Shown: positions 42,603 through 50,925 of the stretch, one piece after another | Position numbering within the stretch: position 1 is the stretch's first letter | Layout: every line of letters starts with the position of its first letter | Notes under the pieces: model-generated | The model's database searches: none | What the model was told of the DNA's origin: nothing | Seen by the model: only the letters and a program-made list of their open reading frames with translations | Made by a program: the position numbers and the translations under genes | Source: DSBN01 sp041686355 | GTDB taxonomy: Bacteria > Spirochaetota > Spirochaetia > DSM-16054 > Sediminispirochaetaceae | NCBI GenBank assembly: GCA_041686355.1 | Contig: JAWLDZ010000007.1 | Location: 1-64,000 of the forward strand | DNA length: 64,000 nucleotides | Direction of reading: 5' to 3'

Positions 42603-43779
42603 ACCTGTTCCACTCCTTGCCGCTTTTCTGTTCGGTTTTTTGCTCCGGGACGGTATTCGGCCGTACGCTGCGGGTAAGCCGGTGAATGGTAAGCCGTGCT
42701 ACTCCTGCGGCGGTAATCAAACCTAACAATGTGCTGCTTTCGTCAATAATCGGAATCGGAAGCTCTCTATCGGCCAGCATCTGCGCCGCATCGCGAATAG
42801 TGGCATCCTCTATCTTTAACTTCCGATCCGTGCGAACTGCCTCATCCACCTGCCCGTTACGGCGGGCGATCTTTTTCACTTCATTCAGAATAACCATCCC
42901 GCTCCACACTCCCCGGCGGTTGACCACCTGGGCGGCTTCATACCCAGCTTCTTCCATTAACTCCAGCACCTCAGCGGCGGGCATCCGGGGCTGTACGGTC
43001 AGTGGTGTGGCCTCTATCAGCGGGCTGATGGACGCATCAGGTGAAATCTTACTCAACTGGTCCTCCCCGATAAAATCCCGTACAAAGCCATTTTTCGGGG
43101 AGTTTTTAAGCTCCTCCGGGGTTCCAACCTGCTCGACCCGGCCGCCCCGCATCAGCACTATCCGGTCGCCCAGTTTAAGGGCTTCGTCGATATCATGGGT
43201 AACAAAAATGATGGTCTTATGCAGTTTTTCCTGCAAATCCAGCAGTTCTCCCTGCAGATGCTCACGACTGATGGGGTCCAGGGCTCCAAAGGGCTCATCC
43301 ATTAAAACCACATCCGGTTCGACCGCCAGAGCCCGCAGCACGCCGATTCTCTGCCGCTGCCCTCCGGACATATCCGCGGGCAAACGATACTTAAAAGTAT
43401 CCGGGTCAAGACCAGCCATCTCTAAAAGCTCATTCACCCGCCGATAGATTCGCGGTTTATCCCATTTGTGCAGATGCAGCACCATGGCAATGTTTTCCGA
43501 CACCGTAAGGTGGGGCATTAAGCCGGTTTCCTGTATTACATAGCCAATATTTCGCCGCAGCTTGACCGCATTGCTTTCCCGGATATCCTTTCCATTTATC
43601 AAGATCCTTCCGGAGCTTACCTCTTCCAGGCGATTTATCATCTTCAGCGAGGTCGTTTTACCACAGCCCGAAGGGCCGATGAACACCACACACTCGCCCT
43701 TTTGCACATGCAGATCAAGCGAGTCCACTGCTTTAGTTCCATCGCTGTATATTTTAGAAACCTCTTCAAATGTAACCAT
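42592..43779 (-). CDS. Quaternary-amine ABC transporter ATPase with CBS domains (OpuCA/ProV-like)
   Basis: A 395-residue ATPase. Walker A GPSGCGKTT, Q loop YVIQETGLMPH, signature DMSGGQRQRIG, Walker B VVLMDEPFGALD and FVTHDI are followed by two CBS modules (about 245-370) that in OpuA/OpuC sense ionic strength or cyclic di-AMP. The start ATG overlaps the aminotransferase stop (TAATG), so translation is coupled. It drives the permease and binding protein that follow. Confidence 0.93.
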   Translation of the reverse strand: MVTFEEVSKIYSDGTKAVDSLDLHVQKGECVVFIGPSGCGKTTSLKMINRLEEVSSGRILINGKDIRESNAVKLRRNIGYVIQETGLMPHLTVSENIAMVLHLHKWDKPRIYRRVNELLEMAGLDPDTFKYRLPADMSGGQRQRIGVLRALAVEPDVVLMDEPFGALDPISREHLQGELLDLQEKLHKTIIFVTHDIDEALKLGDRIVLMRGGRVEQVGTPEELKNSPKNGFVRDFIGEDQLSKISPDASISPLIEATPLTVQPRMPAAEVLELMEEAGYEAAQVVNRRGVWSGMVILNEVKKIARRNGQVDEAVRTDRKLKIEDATIRDAAQMLADRELPIPIIDESSTLLGLITAAGVARLTIHRLTRSVRPNTVPEQKTEQKSGKEWNRYDK

Positions 43780-44891
43780 TATTCTCCCTTAACCTTTTGT
43801 GTAATCCCATCGAGTGCTGTAAGAAACATGTCGTTTTCACTGGGCTTGCCCACGGTTACCCGAATATGACTCTCCAATCCCCAGCCCGCCGCTGAACGCA
43901 CGATAATCCCTTGCTTTAACAAGTCATGGCTTGCTTGATCCGCCGGAAGGGCTGCATCAAAAAGAATAAAATTAGCCTGTGATTGATATACGGTAAAACC
44001 CCTCTTTTTCAGCGCTGTCTGTAGACGTCCACGCTCGGCTTGTACCACCGTAATTGTCTCTGCAACAGCTGATTGCTCTTGCTCAAGGGTTGCCCAGGCA
44101 CCGGCCAGACCGATCCGGTTGGCGTTGAAGGGCTCCGCCACCGTATCGATCACTTTTATCAAATCCGGATGTCCAATTGCATATCCGAGGCGCGCACCGG
44201 CCAGTCCGTAGGCTTTAGAGAAGGTGCGAACCGACACTAGAGGCAGCTCCTCTTTTAGTAATTTCACTCGATCCGGTAGAAGGCTCTGGTCTGCAAACTC
44301 CGCATAAGCCTCATCCAATACCAGCCAGCAGCCCTCTGGGAGGCTTCGGGCAAAACTCAGCAGATCGGCCTTGTCTACCACAGTTCCTGTCGGATTGTTC
44401 GGATTGCAGAGCCACACCACGCGGGTATTTGGACGTACACTCTCCTGTAGTTTCCGCAGATCAATCCGCATATCCGCCGTAACCGGCGTATACTCAACCT
44501 CACCACCCATTAAACGGGATATTTCACGGTAGAGTCCGTAGGTGTACTGGGGAATCAGGATATGAACTCCCGGCTCGACGAAGGTCTTCGCCAATGTTTC
44601 CAGCATTCCCCCGGCACCATGGGAAACAGCAATCCACCGCTCATCAAGGCCGTACATCTCGGCGATCTTGCGCTTCATTTCGACAAAACTGTTATCCGGG
44701 TAGCTGTGCAGCATAAGCACCTCCTGCTGCATTGCCTCGACTGCCGCGGGATATGGCCCCCAGGGGTTCTCGTTTGAACCGAGCTTAATTACCTGCTCCA
44801 GCTTATATTGTCGCTTTACTTCCTCAATAGTCTTACCGGCCACATAAGGCTGCACATCTTTAATATCAGGCCGTATTCCGGCAAGTTTCAT
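43779..44891 (-). CDS. HisC-like class I/II aminotransferase
   Basis: A 370-residue PLP enzyme of the histidinol-phosphate aminotransferase group: GSNENPWGPYPAAVEAM, CNPNNPTGTV, DEAYAEF and the PLP lysine in RTFSKAYGLAGARLGYA. Members outside histidine operons transaminate various amino acids. The location between an AruI-like decarboxylase (overlap ATGA) and an amine importer suggests that it turns the imported amino acid into its 2-oxo acid. True histidine synthesis is possible but no other his gene is near. Confidence 0.85.
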   Translation of the reverse strand: MKLAGIRPDIKDVQPYVAGKTIEEVKRQYKLEQVIKLGSNENPWGPYPAAVEAMQQEVLMLHSYPDNSFVEMKRKIAEMYGLDERWIAVSHGAGGMLETLAKTFVEPGVHILIPQYTYGLYREISRLMGGEVEYTPVTADMRIDLRKLQESVRPNTRVVWLCNPNNPTGTVVDKADLLSFARSLPEGCWLVLDEAYAEFADQSLLPDRVKLLKEELPLVSVRTFSKAYGLAGARLGYAIGHPDLIKVIDTVAEPFNANRIGLAGAWATLEQEQSAVAETITVVQAERGRLQTALKKRGFTVYQSQANFILFDAALPADQASHDLLKQGIIVRSAAGWGLESHIRVTVGKPSENDMFLTALDGITQKVKGE

Positions 44892-46612
44892 TCTTTTTCC
44901 GCTCCTTTAAATATCTCTGCTTCTATGTTTTCTTCCACGATTTCAATAATCGTCGGTTTATTTTGTTCAAAAGCCAGTTGCACCGTTTGTCGGAAGGCAT
45001 TGCCCAGATCGGAACTGTCGAAACTGCGGTAGTCCGCCCCATAGGCGGCAGAGAGCAGCTCAAGGTTGGGCGGGGCTAGATCAACTGCAATCCGCTCCCC
45101 GGGATGGCGGAGCTCTTCGGTCTTGCGAATCTCTCCATAGCCCCGGTTGTTCCAGATGATAATTGGTAGCCCCTGGCGCTGCTCCGTTGCAACCGCCAAC
45201 TCCTGCAGGGTAAATTGAAAGCCCCCGTCGCCGGCAAGAACTACTACCGGAAACTCCGGTTTACCGGCCTTTATTCCGATCCCGGCCGGCAGTCCATACC
45301 CCAAGGCACCAAAACCTACCGGGTGCAGAAACTTGCCCGGCTGATCCACCTTCCACTCACTTAGGGCCGCATAGGCGGGGGTAGTCATATCGGTCACACA
45401 CACCCCCTCTGGGGGCAGTGCTGCCTGCAGCTCCTCCAGCAGATGCAGAATCCGGAACAACTCTCCCTTCGAGATACCGGTAACCGCCCCAAGCTCCCGC
45501 TGAGAGTGTTTTAGGGCCGCCCGCACTTCCCCGGCCATAGAGTCTCTCTCCCTCACCTGCATATTCAACTGTTCCAGACGGGTATTGATACCCCGGAGCA
45601 CAGCGGCGGCATCTGCGTGTATAGACCCCGCTGCATGAGGAAAGCGTTGGAGTATCCGCTCTTCCAGATTGATAAGCAGCAGTTTGTGGTCTATATCCAG
45701 TTGGCTGTCCCAAAGGTCGGTGGCAGACAACTGAGTACCCACTGCAATAACAAGGTCCATTGACTCGAGCAGCTGTGCAGTTGCAGAAAAATGGAGCCTA
45801 GTGCCCAGAGAAAGCGGGTTATCCTCCGGAACTATTCCCTTCCCGGCGGCGGTAGTTACAATAACCGCGCCTGTAAGCTCCTGCAGTTTTTGTACCTCCG
45901 CAGCTCCTTCAACTGCTCCACCCCCGCAGATGAGTGCCAGGCGAGGGCTGCGGCTAATCTTTTCTGCCGCAGAATGTATAAGATTTTCATCCTGCGCTGT
46001 GGCATCCCCCGCTGCTACCTCCTGGACAGAACACACACTACTCCCCTCAAGCCGGGCACTGTCCCCATTAGAATCACTTTTATCGCCGGTGAGCTGGGAC
46101 TGAAGTATATCCAGAGGTATTTCCACATGCACAGGTCCGGGGCAACCACTAGTGGCCAGCTCATAGGCAGCACTAATAGTCGACTGGATCTTCTCTGCCT
46201 GCTCAACCCGCCAGGCGGCTTTTGAAACTGATGCGGTTATACCAGTTGAGTTTTCCAACTCATGGAGAAAGCGGGAATGACCGTCGATAAGGGCACTTGG
46301 TATCTGGCTGGAAATGACCAGCATTGGGATGCAGTCATGATATGCCTCTGCCATGGGCGTCATAATATTGGTAAGACCAGGTCCTGTAATTACCAAGGCA
46401 ATACCTGCTCTTCCAGTTACCCTTCCAAGACCCAAGGCCATAAAGCCGGCTCCGCTTTCGTTGCGGCTGGTGACATGGCGCAACTTCGAGGGGATCAAAT
46501 AGTCGTAAATATCCAAATTATGTATACCCGGAATACCGAATATACATGGGGCCTCAAGCTTCTCAAGCGAATGAACTACCTCAGCTGCTCCCGTTATGGC
46601 ACTACCCTCCAT
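44888..46612 (-). CDS. ThDP-dependent 2-oxo acid decarboxylase, AruI-like
   Basis: A 574-residue three-domain thiamine diphosphate enzyme. The activating glutamate is in TSRNESGAGFMALG, the ThDP motif runs GDGGFQFTLQEL to NNRGYGEI, and the N-terminal FGIPGIHNLDIYDYL with ITGPGLTNIMTPMAEAY and a following LHEL resembles 5-guanidino-2-oxopentanoate decarboxylase (AruI) more than acetolactate synthase. Together with the HisC-like aminotransferase and aldehyde dehydrogenase this makes a transaminate-decarboxylate-oxidise route. The start ATG 46612 has no evident ribosome site. It is the first gene of the operon. Confidence 0.8.
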   Translation of the reverse strand: MEGSAITGAAEVVHSLEKLEAPCIFGIPGIHNLDIYDYLIPSKLRHVTSRNESGAGFMALGLGRVTGRAGIALVITGPGLTNIMTPMAEAYHDCIPMLVISSQIPSALIDGHSRFLHELENSTGITASVSKAAWRVEQAEKIQSTISAAYELATSGCPGPVHVEIPLDILQSQLTGDKSDSNGDSARLEGSSVCSVQEVAAGDATAQDENLIHSAAEKISRSPRLALICGGGAVEGAAEVQKLQELTGAVIVTTAAGKGIVPEDNPLSLGTRLHFSATAQLLESMDLVIAVGTQLSATDLWDSQLDIDHKLLLINLEERILQRFPHAAGSIHADAAAVLRGINTRLEQLNMQVRERDSMAGEVRAALKHSQRELGAVTGISKGELFRILHLLEELQAALPPEGVCVTDMTTPAYAALSEWKVDQPGKFLHPVGFGALGYGLPAGIGIKAGKPEFPVVVLAGDGGFQFTLQELAVATEQRQGLPIIIWNNRGYGEIRKTEELRHPGERIAVDLAPPNLELLSAAYGADYRSFDSSDLGNAFRQTVQLAFEQNKPTIIEIVEENIEAEIFKGAEKE

Positions 46613-46867
46613 AGCAATATAAAATTACTGATCAAATTATTAGTTGCACCTTTTTTCCAATAGAATTGAAGTTTTTTAAGTATATATAAGATTATATTAC
46701 TTAGTCAATTATTAGTTTTATATATTTAAAAGTAATTTTTTATTTTCTATATTGTAAGTATTTATATTATTTATTTACTATATGTTTCCCTTATTTTATA
46801 TTCTACTATAAACTTTTCTGCTATACTTTTTTACATACTGTTCTAGACTTAATTAGTTTTAGCACAA
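46613..46867. other. Very AT-rich intergenic region, no gene
   Basis: About 255 bases composed overwhelmingly of A and T, in strong contrast to the flanking genes. No reading frame, repeat or RNA is supported. It must hold the promoter of the ThDP-enzyme operon on the minus strand, but so many TATAAT-like boxes exist that none can be chosen. It could also be a curved or H-NS-like-protein-bound segment. Confidence 0.6.
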
Positions 46868-46905
46868 CAAAAAAGGGCCTGTAAGCGTATTGCCTACAGG
46901 CCCTT
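46868..46905 (-). terminator. Intrinsic terminator of the ygfK-to-ygeW operon
   Basis: Minus strand: eleven-base stem AAGGGCCTGTA/TACAGGCCCTT (46873-46883, 46895-46905) followed by a run of T. It lies 37 bases after the ygeW stop. Confidence 0.88.
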
Positions 46906-46942
46906 CTCAGGCTCAAATCTTGTATATACCGTTTATTGATGC

Positions 46943-48139
46943 TTAGAGGATTCTATTGTTTCCGGACTGCAGCAGCTGCAGCAGCTTATCGGAAGGATTC
47001 TTAAATTTGCTCATAAATATCATAGCTGCAATAATATAGGGCTTGTAGCTGGCCTCTTTATACAGAGGTACACGGTAACGGTCAAACACGCTGGCCTCTA
47101 CTTCCCCTCGCTCACAGCTTACACCGGTGATATCAGCCGGGAGGCAATGCATGTAGAGGGCTTTTCCATCGCGGGTCTTCTTCATAAGGTCCTCGGTGCA
47201 TTCCCAATCCATGTATTTCTTGTTGTTTTCAAGCCCGCGCTGTTCGAGGGCTTTTAGTCCGGCATCGTCACCCTGTTCAACCAGCTTGGTCCGCTCTTCC
47301 ATTACAGAAAAGGGTGCCCAGCTCTTGGGATACACAATATCGGCATCCTGAAAGGCCTCTTCCATACTGTTTACCTGGGTAAAAGAACCACCACTGTGCT
47401 CGGAATTAGTAGTCGCAACCTGCTCAACCTCCGGCATAATATTGTAGCCTTCCGGATGGGCCAAGCTTACATCCATGCCAAAGCGGGACATCAGGCCGAC
47501 AATCCCCTGAGGTACCGACAGAGGCTTCCCGTAAGAGGGGCTGTAGGCCCAGGTCATGGCAATCTTTTTGCCCTTCAGGTTCTCAACCCCTCCAAAGTGG
47601 TTGATTATGTGGGCCATATCCGCCATGGACTGGGTCGGATGGTCGATATCACACTGCAGGTTCACCAGGGTCGGACGCTGTTCAAGCACTCCGTCCAGGT
47701 AACCCTGGTAAACCGACTGGGAGACTTCCTGCATGTAAGTGTGACCTTTGCCAATGTACATATCATCGCGTATGCCGATTACATCCGCCATAAAGGAGAT
47801 CATATTGGCAGTCTCGCGCACGGTTTCACCGTGGGCAATCTGACTTTTTCCTTCATCCAGATCCTGGATTTCTAATCCAAGCATATTTGCCGCACTGGCA
47901 TAACTGAAACGAGTACGAGTTGAGTTGTCCCGAAAGAGGGATATTGCCAAACCGCTGTCAAATACGCTGGTAGAAATATTGTTCTGCCGCAGGGCACGTA
48001 AAATCTCAGCTACTTTAAACGTAGCCTGAATTTCATCGTCACTTTTGTCCCATGTGAGAAAAAAGTCATTCAGGTACATGTCTTCAGCACGCAGGCGCCC
48101 CAGCGAGCGAATCATCTCTTCAATTCCAATTCTGTCCAT
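46943..48139 (-). CDS. ygeW: YgeW family carbamoyltransferase
   Basis: A 398-residue protein of the aspartate/ornithine carbamoyltransferase superfamily, close in length to E. coli YgeW (about 396). The carbamoyl-phosphate motif FRDNSTRTRFSYA, HPTQSMADM and MHCLPAD are present. The physiological substrate is not established; in purine-degrading clusters it probably handles a carbamoylated or ureido fragment of the opened ring. GGAGG precedes ATG. It is the last gene of a long minus-strand operon and is followed by a clear terminator. Confidence 0.94.
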   Translation of the reverse strand: MDRIGIEEMIRSLGRLRAEDMYLNDFFLTWDKSDDEIQATFKVAEILRALRQNNISTSVFDSGLAISLFRDNSTRTRFSYASAANMLGLEIQDLDEGKSQIAHGETVRETANMISFMADVIGIRDDMYIGKGHTYMQEVSQSVYQGYLDGVLEQRPTLVNLQCDIDHPTQSMADMAHIINHFGGVENLKGKKIAMTWAYSPSYGKPLSVPQGIVGLMSRFGMDVSLAHPEGYNIMPEVEQVATTNSEHSGGSFTQVNSMEEAFQDADIVYPKSWAPFSVMEERTKLVEQGDDAGLKALEQRGLENNKKYMDWECTEDLMKKTRDGKALYMHCLPADITGVSCERGEVEASVFDRYRVPLYKEASYKPYIIAAMIFMSKFKNPSDKLLQLLQSGNNRIL

Positions 48140-48223
48140 TCTGTATCCTCCAGATCCTAATGTGTTCGAAATAAAATATTTATCCAGACCGAGCCTGAAT
48201 TAGCCCGGCCTATAGGGTACGTA

Positions 48224-49588
48224 TTAATCTTCCAGCATACGAGCGGCAATCTGATTCGCCTTCTTCGTAAGCTCTTCCTCCGGAAAACCGACTAAGCGGC
48301 CATGTTCCACCGCCACTTTCCCATTCACGATGGTGTAATCCGTACCGTGGTTGTAGCCGGAGAACAGAAGTGCCGCCAGGGGGTCGGAGAGGGAACCGGC
48401 ATACTCCAGCTTATGAACATCAAAGAGGGCCATATCCGCCGCCCAGCCCTCTTTCAGTTGACCGATTTTCGGGAACCCGAGCAATGTGGCCCCGTTCTCA
48501 TTGGCAAGACGGAACACATCACGGGCCGTGACTGCCTCGGCCCCGTATTTTACCCGCTGCAGGAGCAGGGCATTCCGCATCTCTCCCAGCATATCCGAGG
48601 CATCGTTCGAGGCCGAACCGTCTACCGCCAAACCCACATTTATGTTCTTCGGCAGCATCTCGGTAACCCGGCAGATACCCGATCCGAGACGCATATTACT
48701 GGAAGGACAGTGGGCTATATGGGTGCCGGTTTTCGCCAGTATATCAAGCTCTTCATCGTTAAAGTGAATACCGTGGGCATAAAAGACATCATCTCCGATA
48801 AAGCCGGTATCCTCCATAAGTTTCAAGGGCCGACGACCATACACCTCTACACAAAAATCGTTCTCATCATAGGTCTCGGCCACATGGGTGTGCAGCCTCA
48901 CCCCGTATTTCCGGGCAAGCTCAGCGGATTGCTGCATAAGTTTCTCGGTTACACTAAAGGGACTGCAGGGGGCCAGCACAATTTTACGCATCGACAGCTC
49001 ACTGTCGTCATGATACTTCTGAATTACCCGTTCACTGTCCTGCAGGATTTCCTCTTCGGTCTGTACCACCGAATCGGGCGGCAGTCCGCCGTCTTTTTTC
49101 CCCAGTGACATTGAACCGCGGGTTGGAGAAAAACGCATTCCCAGGGTATCTGCAGCTTTAAACTGCAGGCCCATTAAATCACCGGAGAAGTTGTCCGGAT
49201 AAAGGTAGTGGTGATCGGTACTGGTGGTACATCCGGTTTTCAGCAGCTCAGCCATTGCCAGCAATGAGGAGTAGTAAATTCCATCCTCATCAATTTTTTT
49301 CCAGACATCGTACAAATACACCAGCCAGTCAAACAGTTTTGCGTTCTGTACCGCCGGAATATTTCTGGTAAGGGTCTGGTAAAAATGGTGATGGGTATTT
49401 ACAAAGCCGGGAACCACCACATGCTGTGAACAATCTATCACCCGATCATCGCCGCCGGGACTAAAATCTATGTTCTTGGCTATCTTCTGGATACGATTTT
49501 CTTGTATCAGTACATCCACCCCGCGTTGTGCCTCAGCATCAGCGGAGGTGTGCAAATAGTAGATATCTTTTAGTAATATTCGTGCCAT
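48224..49588 (-). CDS. Amidohydrolase, 8-oxoguanine/guanine deaminase-like
   Basis: A 454-residue metal-dependent deaminase of the ATZ/TRZ group. Metal ligands are visible in GFVNTHHHFYQT (HxH), LHTHVAETYDEN (His), HGIHFNDEE (His) and VDGSASNDASDML (Asp). The sequence pattern is nearest to 8-oxoguanine deaminase and hydroxydechloroatrazine ethylaminohydrolase. In this operon it plausibly deaminates a purine such as guanine or 8-oxoguanine to feed the molybdenum hydroxylase. AAGGAG precedes ATG; it starts nine bases after the FAD-subunit gene. Confidence 0.88.
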   Translation of the reverse strand: MARILLKDIYYLHTSADAEAQRGVDVLIQENRIQKIAKNIDFSPGGDDRVIDCSQHVVVPGFVNTHHHFYQTLTRNIPAVQNAKLFDWLVYLYDVWKKIDEDGIYYSSLLAMAELLKTGCTTSTDHHYLYPDNFSGDLMGLQFKAADTLGMRFSPTRGSMSLGKKDGGLPPDSVVQTEEEILQDSERVIQKYHDDSELSMRKIVLAPCSPFSVTEKLMQQSAELARKYGVRLHTHVAETYDENDFCVEVYGRRPLKLMEDTGFIGDDVFYAHGIHFNDEELDILAKTGTHIAHCPSSNMRLGSGICRVTEMLPKNINVGLAVDGSASNDASDMLGEMRNALLLQRVKYGAEAVTARDVFRLANENGATLLGFPKIGQLKEGWAADMALFDVHKLEYAGSLSDPLAALLFSGYNHGTDYTIVNGKVAVEHGRLVGFPEEELTKKANQIAARMLED

Positions 49589-49597
49589 ACTCTCTCC

Positions 49598-50458
49598 TTA
49601 AGCTCCCTTCTGCTGCAGAACCACCCCTAGTAAAAAGTGGCGTACCAGGTTCATAGCTACCCGCTTGCGATACACTGCGGTTGATCGCTGGTCATCAATC
49701 GGCTGCACGAGAGCGTCATAGTCACGCAGGATATCCTCTGCATCATTCGCAACATCCTTAAGACTGCGGCCCTCCATTTTCTTCTCCAGCTCCAGAGAAC
49801 GAACCACTGTCGGAGCAACTGCTCCAACTGCAATTCGGATTTCATCGATGCGGTTATCGCTAATGCGGGCCACTGCAGACAGGGTAAGTTTCGACAGAGC
49901 ATTTGCCCGACGGGTCCCCACCTTTTTAAACAGATGAATCGTAGAGCGGTCCTCAGGAATTATGATCTCGGTTAAAATCTCATCTGCGTGGAGGTCTGTT
50001 TTACCCGGACCGGTGATAAACTGATAGAGCGGCACAATACGCTCGCCACCGGGGCTCTGCAATTTCACCCCCGCATCAAGTGCATAGAGGGCACAGATAG
50101 AATCGCCTGCCGGTGAAGCATTACAAATGTTTCCGGCAATGGTTGCAGTATTTCGCAGACCCGGGGCAGCAATCGTCAGCAGCGCCTCTTTTAAGATTTT
50201 CGGCACCTCATCGTGGTCAAGGACCTCGGTCATTGTTACTGCGGCACCTATCGAAATCCCATGATCAACCCTGCGAATTTTGCGCAGATCACCCAAATGA
50301 CTTACGAACATGATTGACCGAGGATAATCAGGAATAGCTCCCGATTCATAGCGATAACGAACCATCAGATCGGTTCCACCGGCAAAGGGCAGCGCCCCCT
50401 TGTCTGCTCGCAGTTCCAGCGCCTCTTTCAATGAAAGCGGTCGATAAGAGTCTACCAT
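49598..50458 (-). CDS. Molybdenum hydroxylase FAD subunit
   Basis: About 286 residues of the CoxM/XdhB FAD-binding family. The FAD loop FAGGTDLMVRYR and the second motif TIAGNICNASPAGDS are both present, and the C-terminal CO-dehydrogenase flavoprotein domain follows. It carries electrons from the 2Fe-2S subunit to NAD or another carrier. ATG 50458 is chosen over a longer frame because GGAAGGGG lies just ahead and the overlap with the 2Fe-2S gene is then only seven bases. Confidence 0.92.
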   Translation of the reverse strand: MVDSYRPLSLKEALELRADKGALPFAGGTDLMVRYRYESGAIPDYPRSIMFVSHLGDLRKIRRVDHGISIGAAVTMTEVLDHDEVPKILKEALLTIAAPGLRNTATIAGNICNASPAGDSICALYALDAGVKLQSPGGERIVPLYQFITGPGKTDLHADEILTEIIIPEDRSTIHLFKKVGTRRANALSKLTLSAVARISDNRIDEIRIAVGAVAPTVVRSLELEKKMEGRSLKDVANDAEDILRDYDALVQPIDDQRSTAVYRKRVAMNLVRHFLLGVVLQQKGA

Positions 50459-50925
50459 AGCCCCTTCCCCCTTTCGGCAGCTTTCAGCACACCGTCTATA
50501 ATCATGTCGTAACCGGTACAACGGCAGAGATTCCCCGACAATGCTTCGCGGGCCTCCCCCTCAGTGGGTGAAGGGTTTTTCCGCAGTAGAGCCTCGGTAG
50601 CCATCATCATTCCGGGAGTACAAAAACCGCACTGCACTGCACCGGATTCGCCATAGGCATCGATAATGGCTTTACCCTGCGCGCTTTCACGGAGACCTTC
50701 GGGGGTAATAATTTCAGACCCCTCACAGGTTCCAATCGGAATCATACAGGAGTTTACCAGTACTCCGTCCTTTAATACTGAACAGGCACCGCACTCGCCC
50801 TCTCCACAGCCCTCCTTCACTCCGGTCAGTTTTAAATCTTCCCGCAGGATATCTAAAAGCCGCCGCAAGGGGTCAGTATCTATTGCATGGCTTGCGCCGT
50901 TTACTGAAAAATTAACTATTGCCAT
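50452..50925 (-). CDS. Molybdenum hydroxylase 2Fe-2S subunit
   Basis: A 157-residue electron-transfer subunit: ferredoxin motif CGEGECGACS with a later Cys, then CGFCTPGMMM and NLCRCTGYD. It overlaps the molybdenum subunit gene by 14 bases and the FAD gene by seven, so the three subunits form a classic L-S-M set. It is a different copy from the one at 31501, with different flanking residues. Confidence 0.94.
   Translation of the reverse strand: MAIVNFSVNGASHAIDTDPLRRLLDILREDLKLTGVKEGCGEGECGACSVLKDGVLVNSCMIPIGTCEGSEIITPEGLRESAQGKAIIDAYGESGAVQCGFCTPGMMMATEALLRKNPSPTEGEAREALSGNLCRCTGYDMIIDGVLKAAERGKGLW

Noticed and set aside
44888..46612. Acetolactate synthase (ilvB) assignment
   Set aside because: No regulatory subunit or other branched-chain genes nearby, and the N-terminal FGIPGIHNL/LHEL pattern fits AruI-like decarboxylases better.
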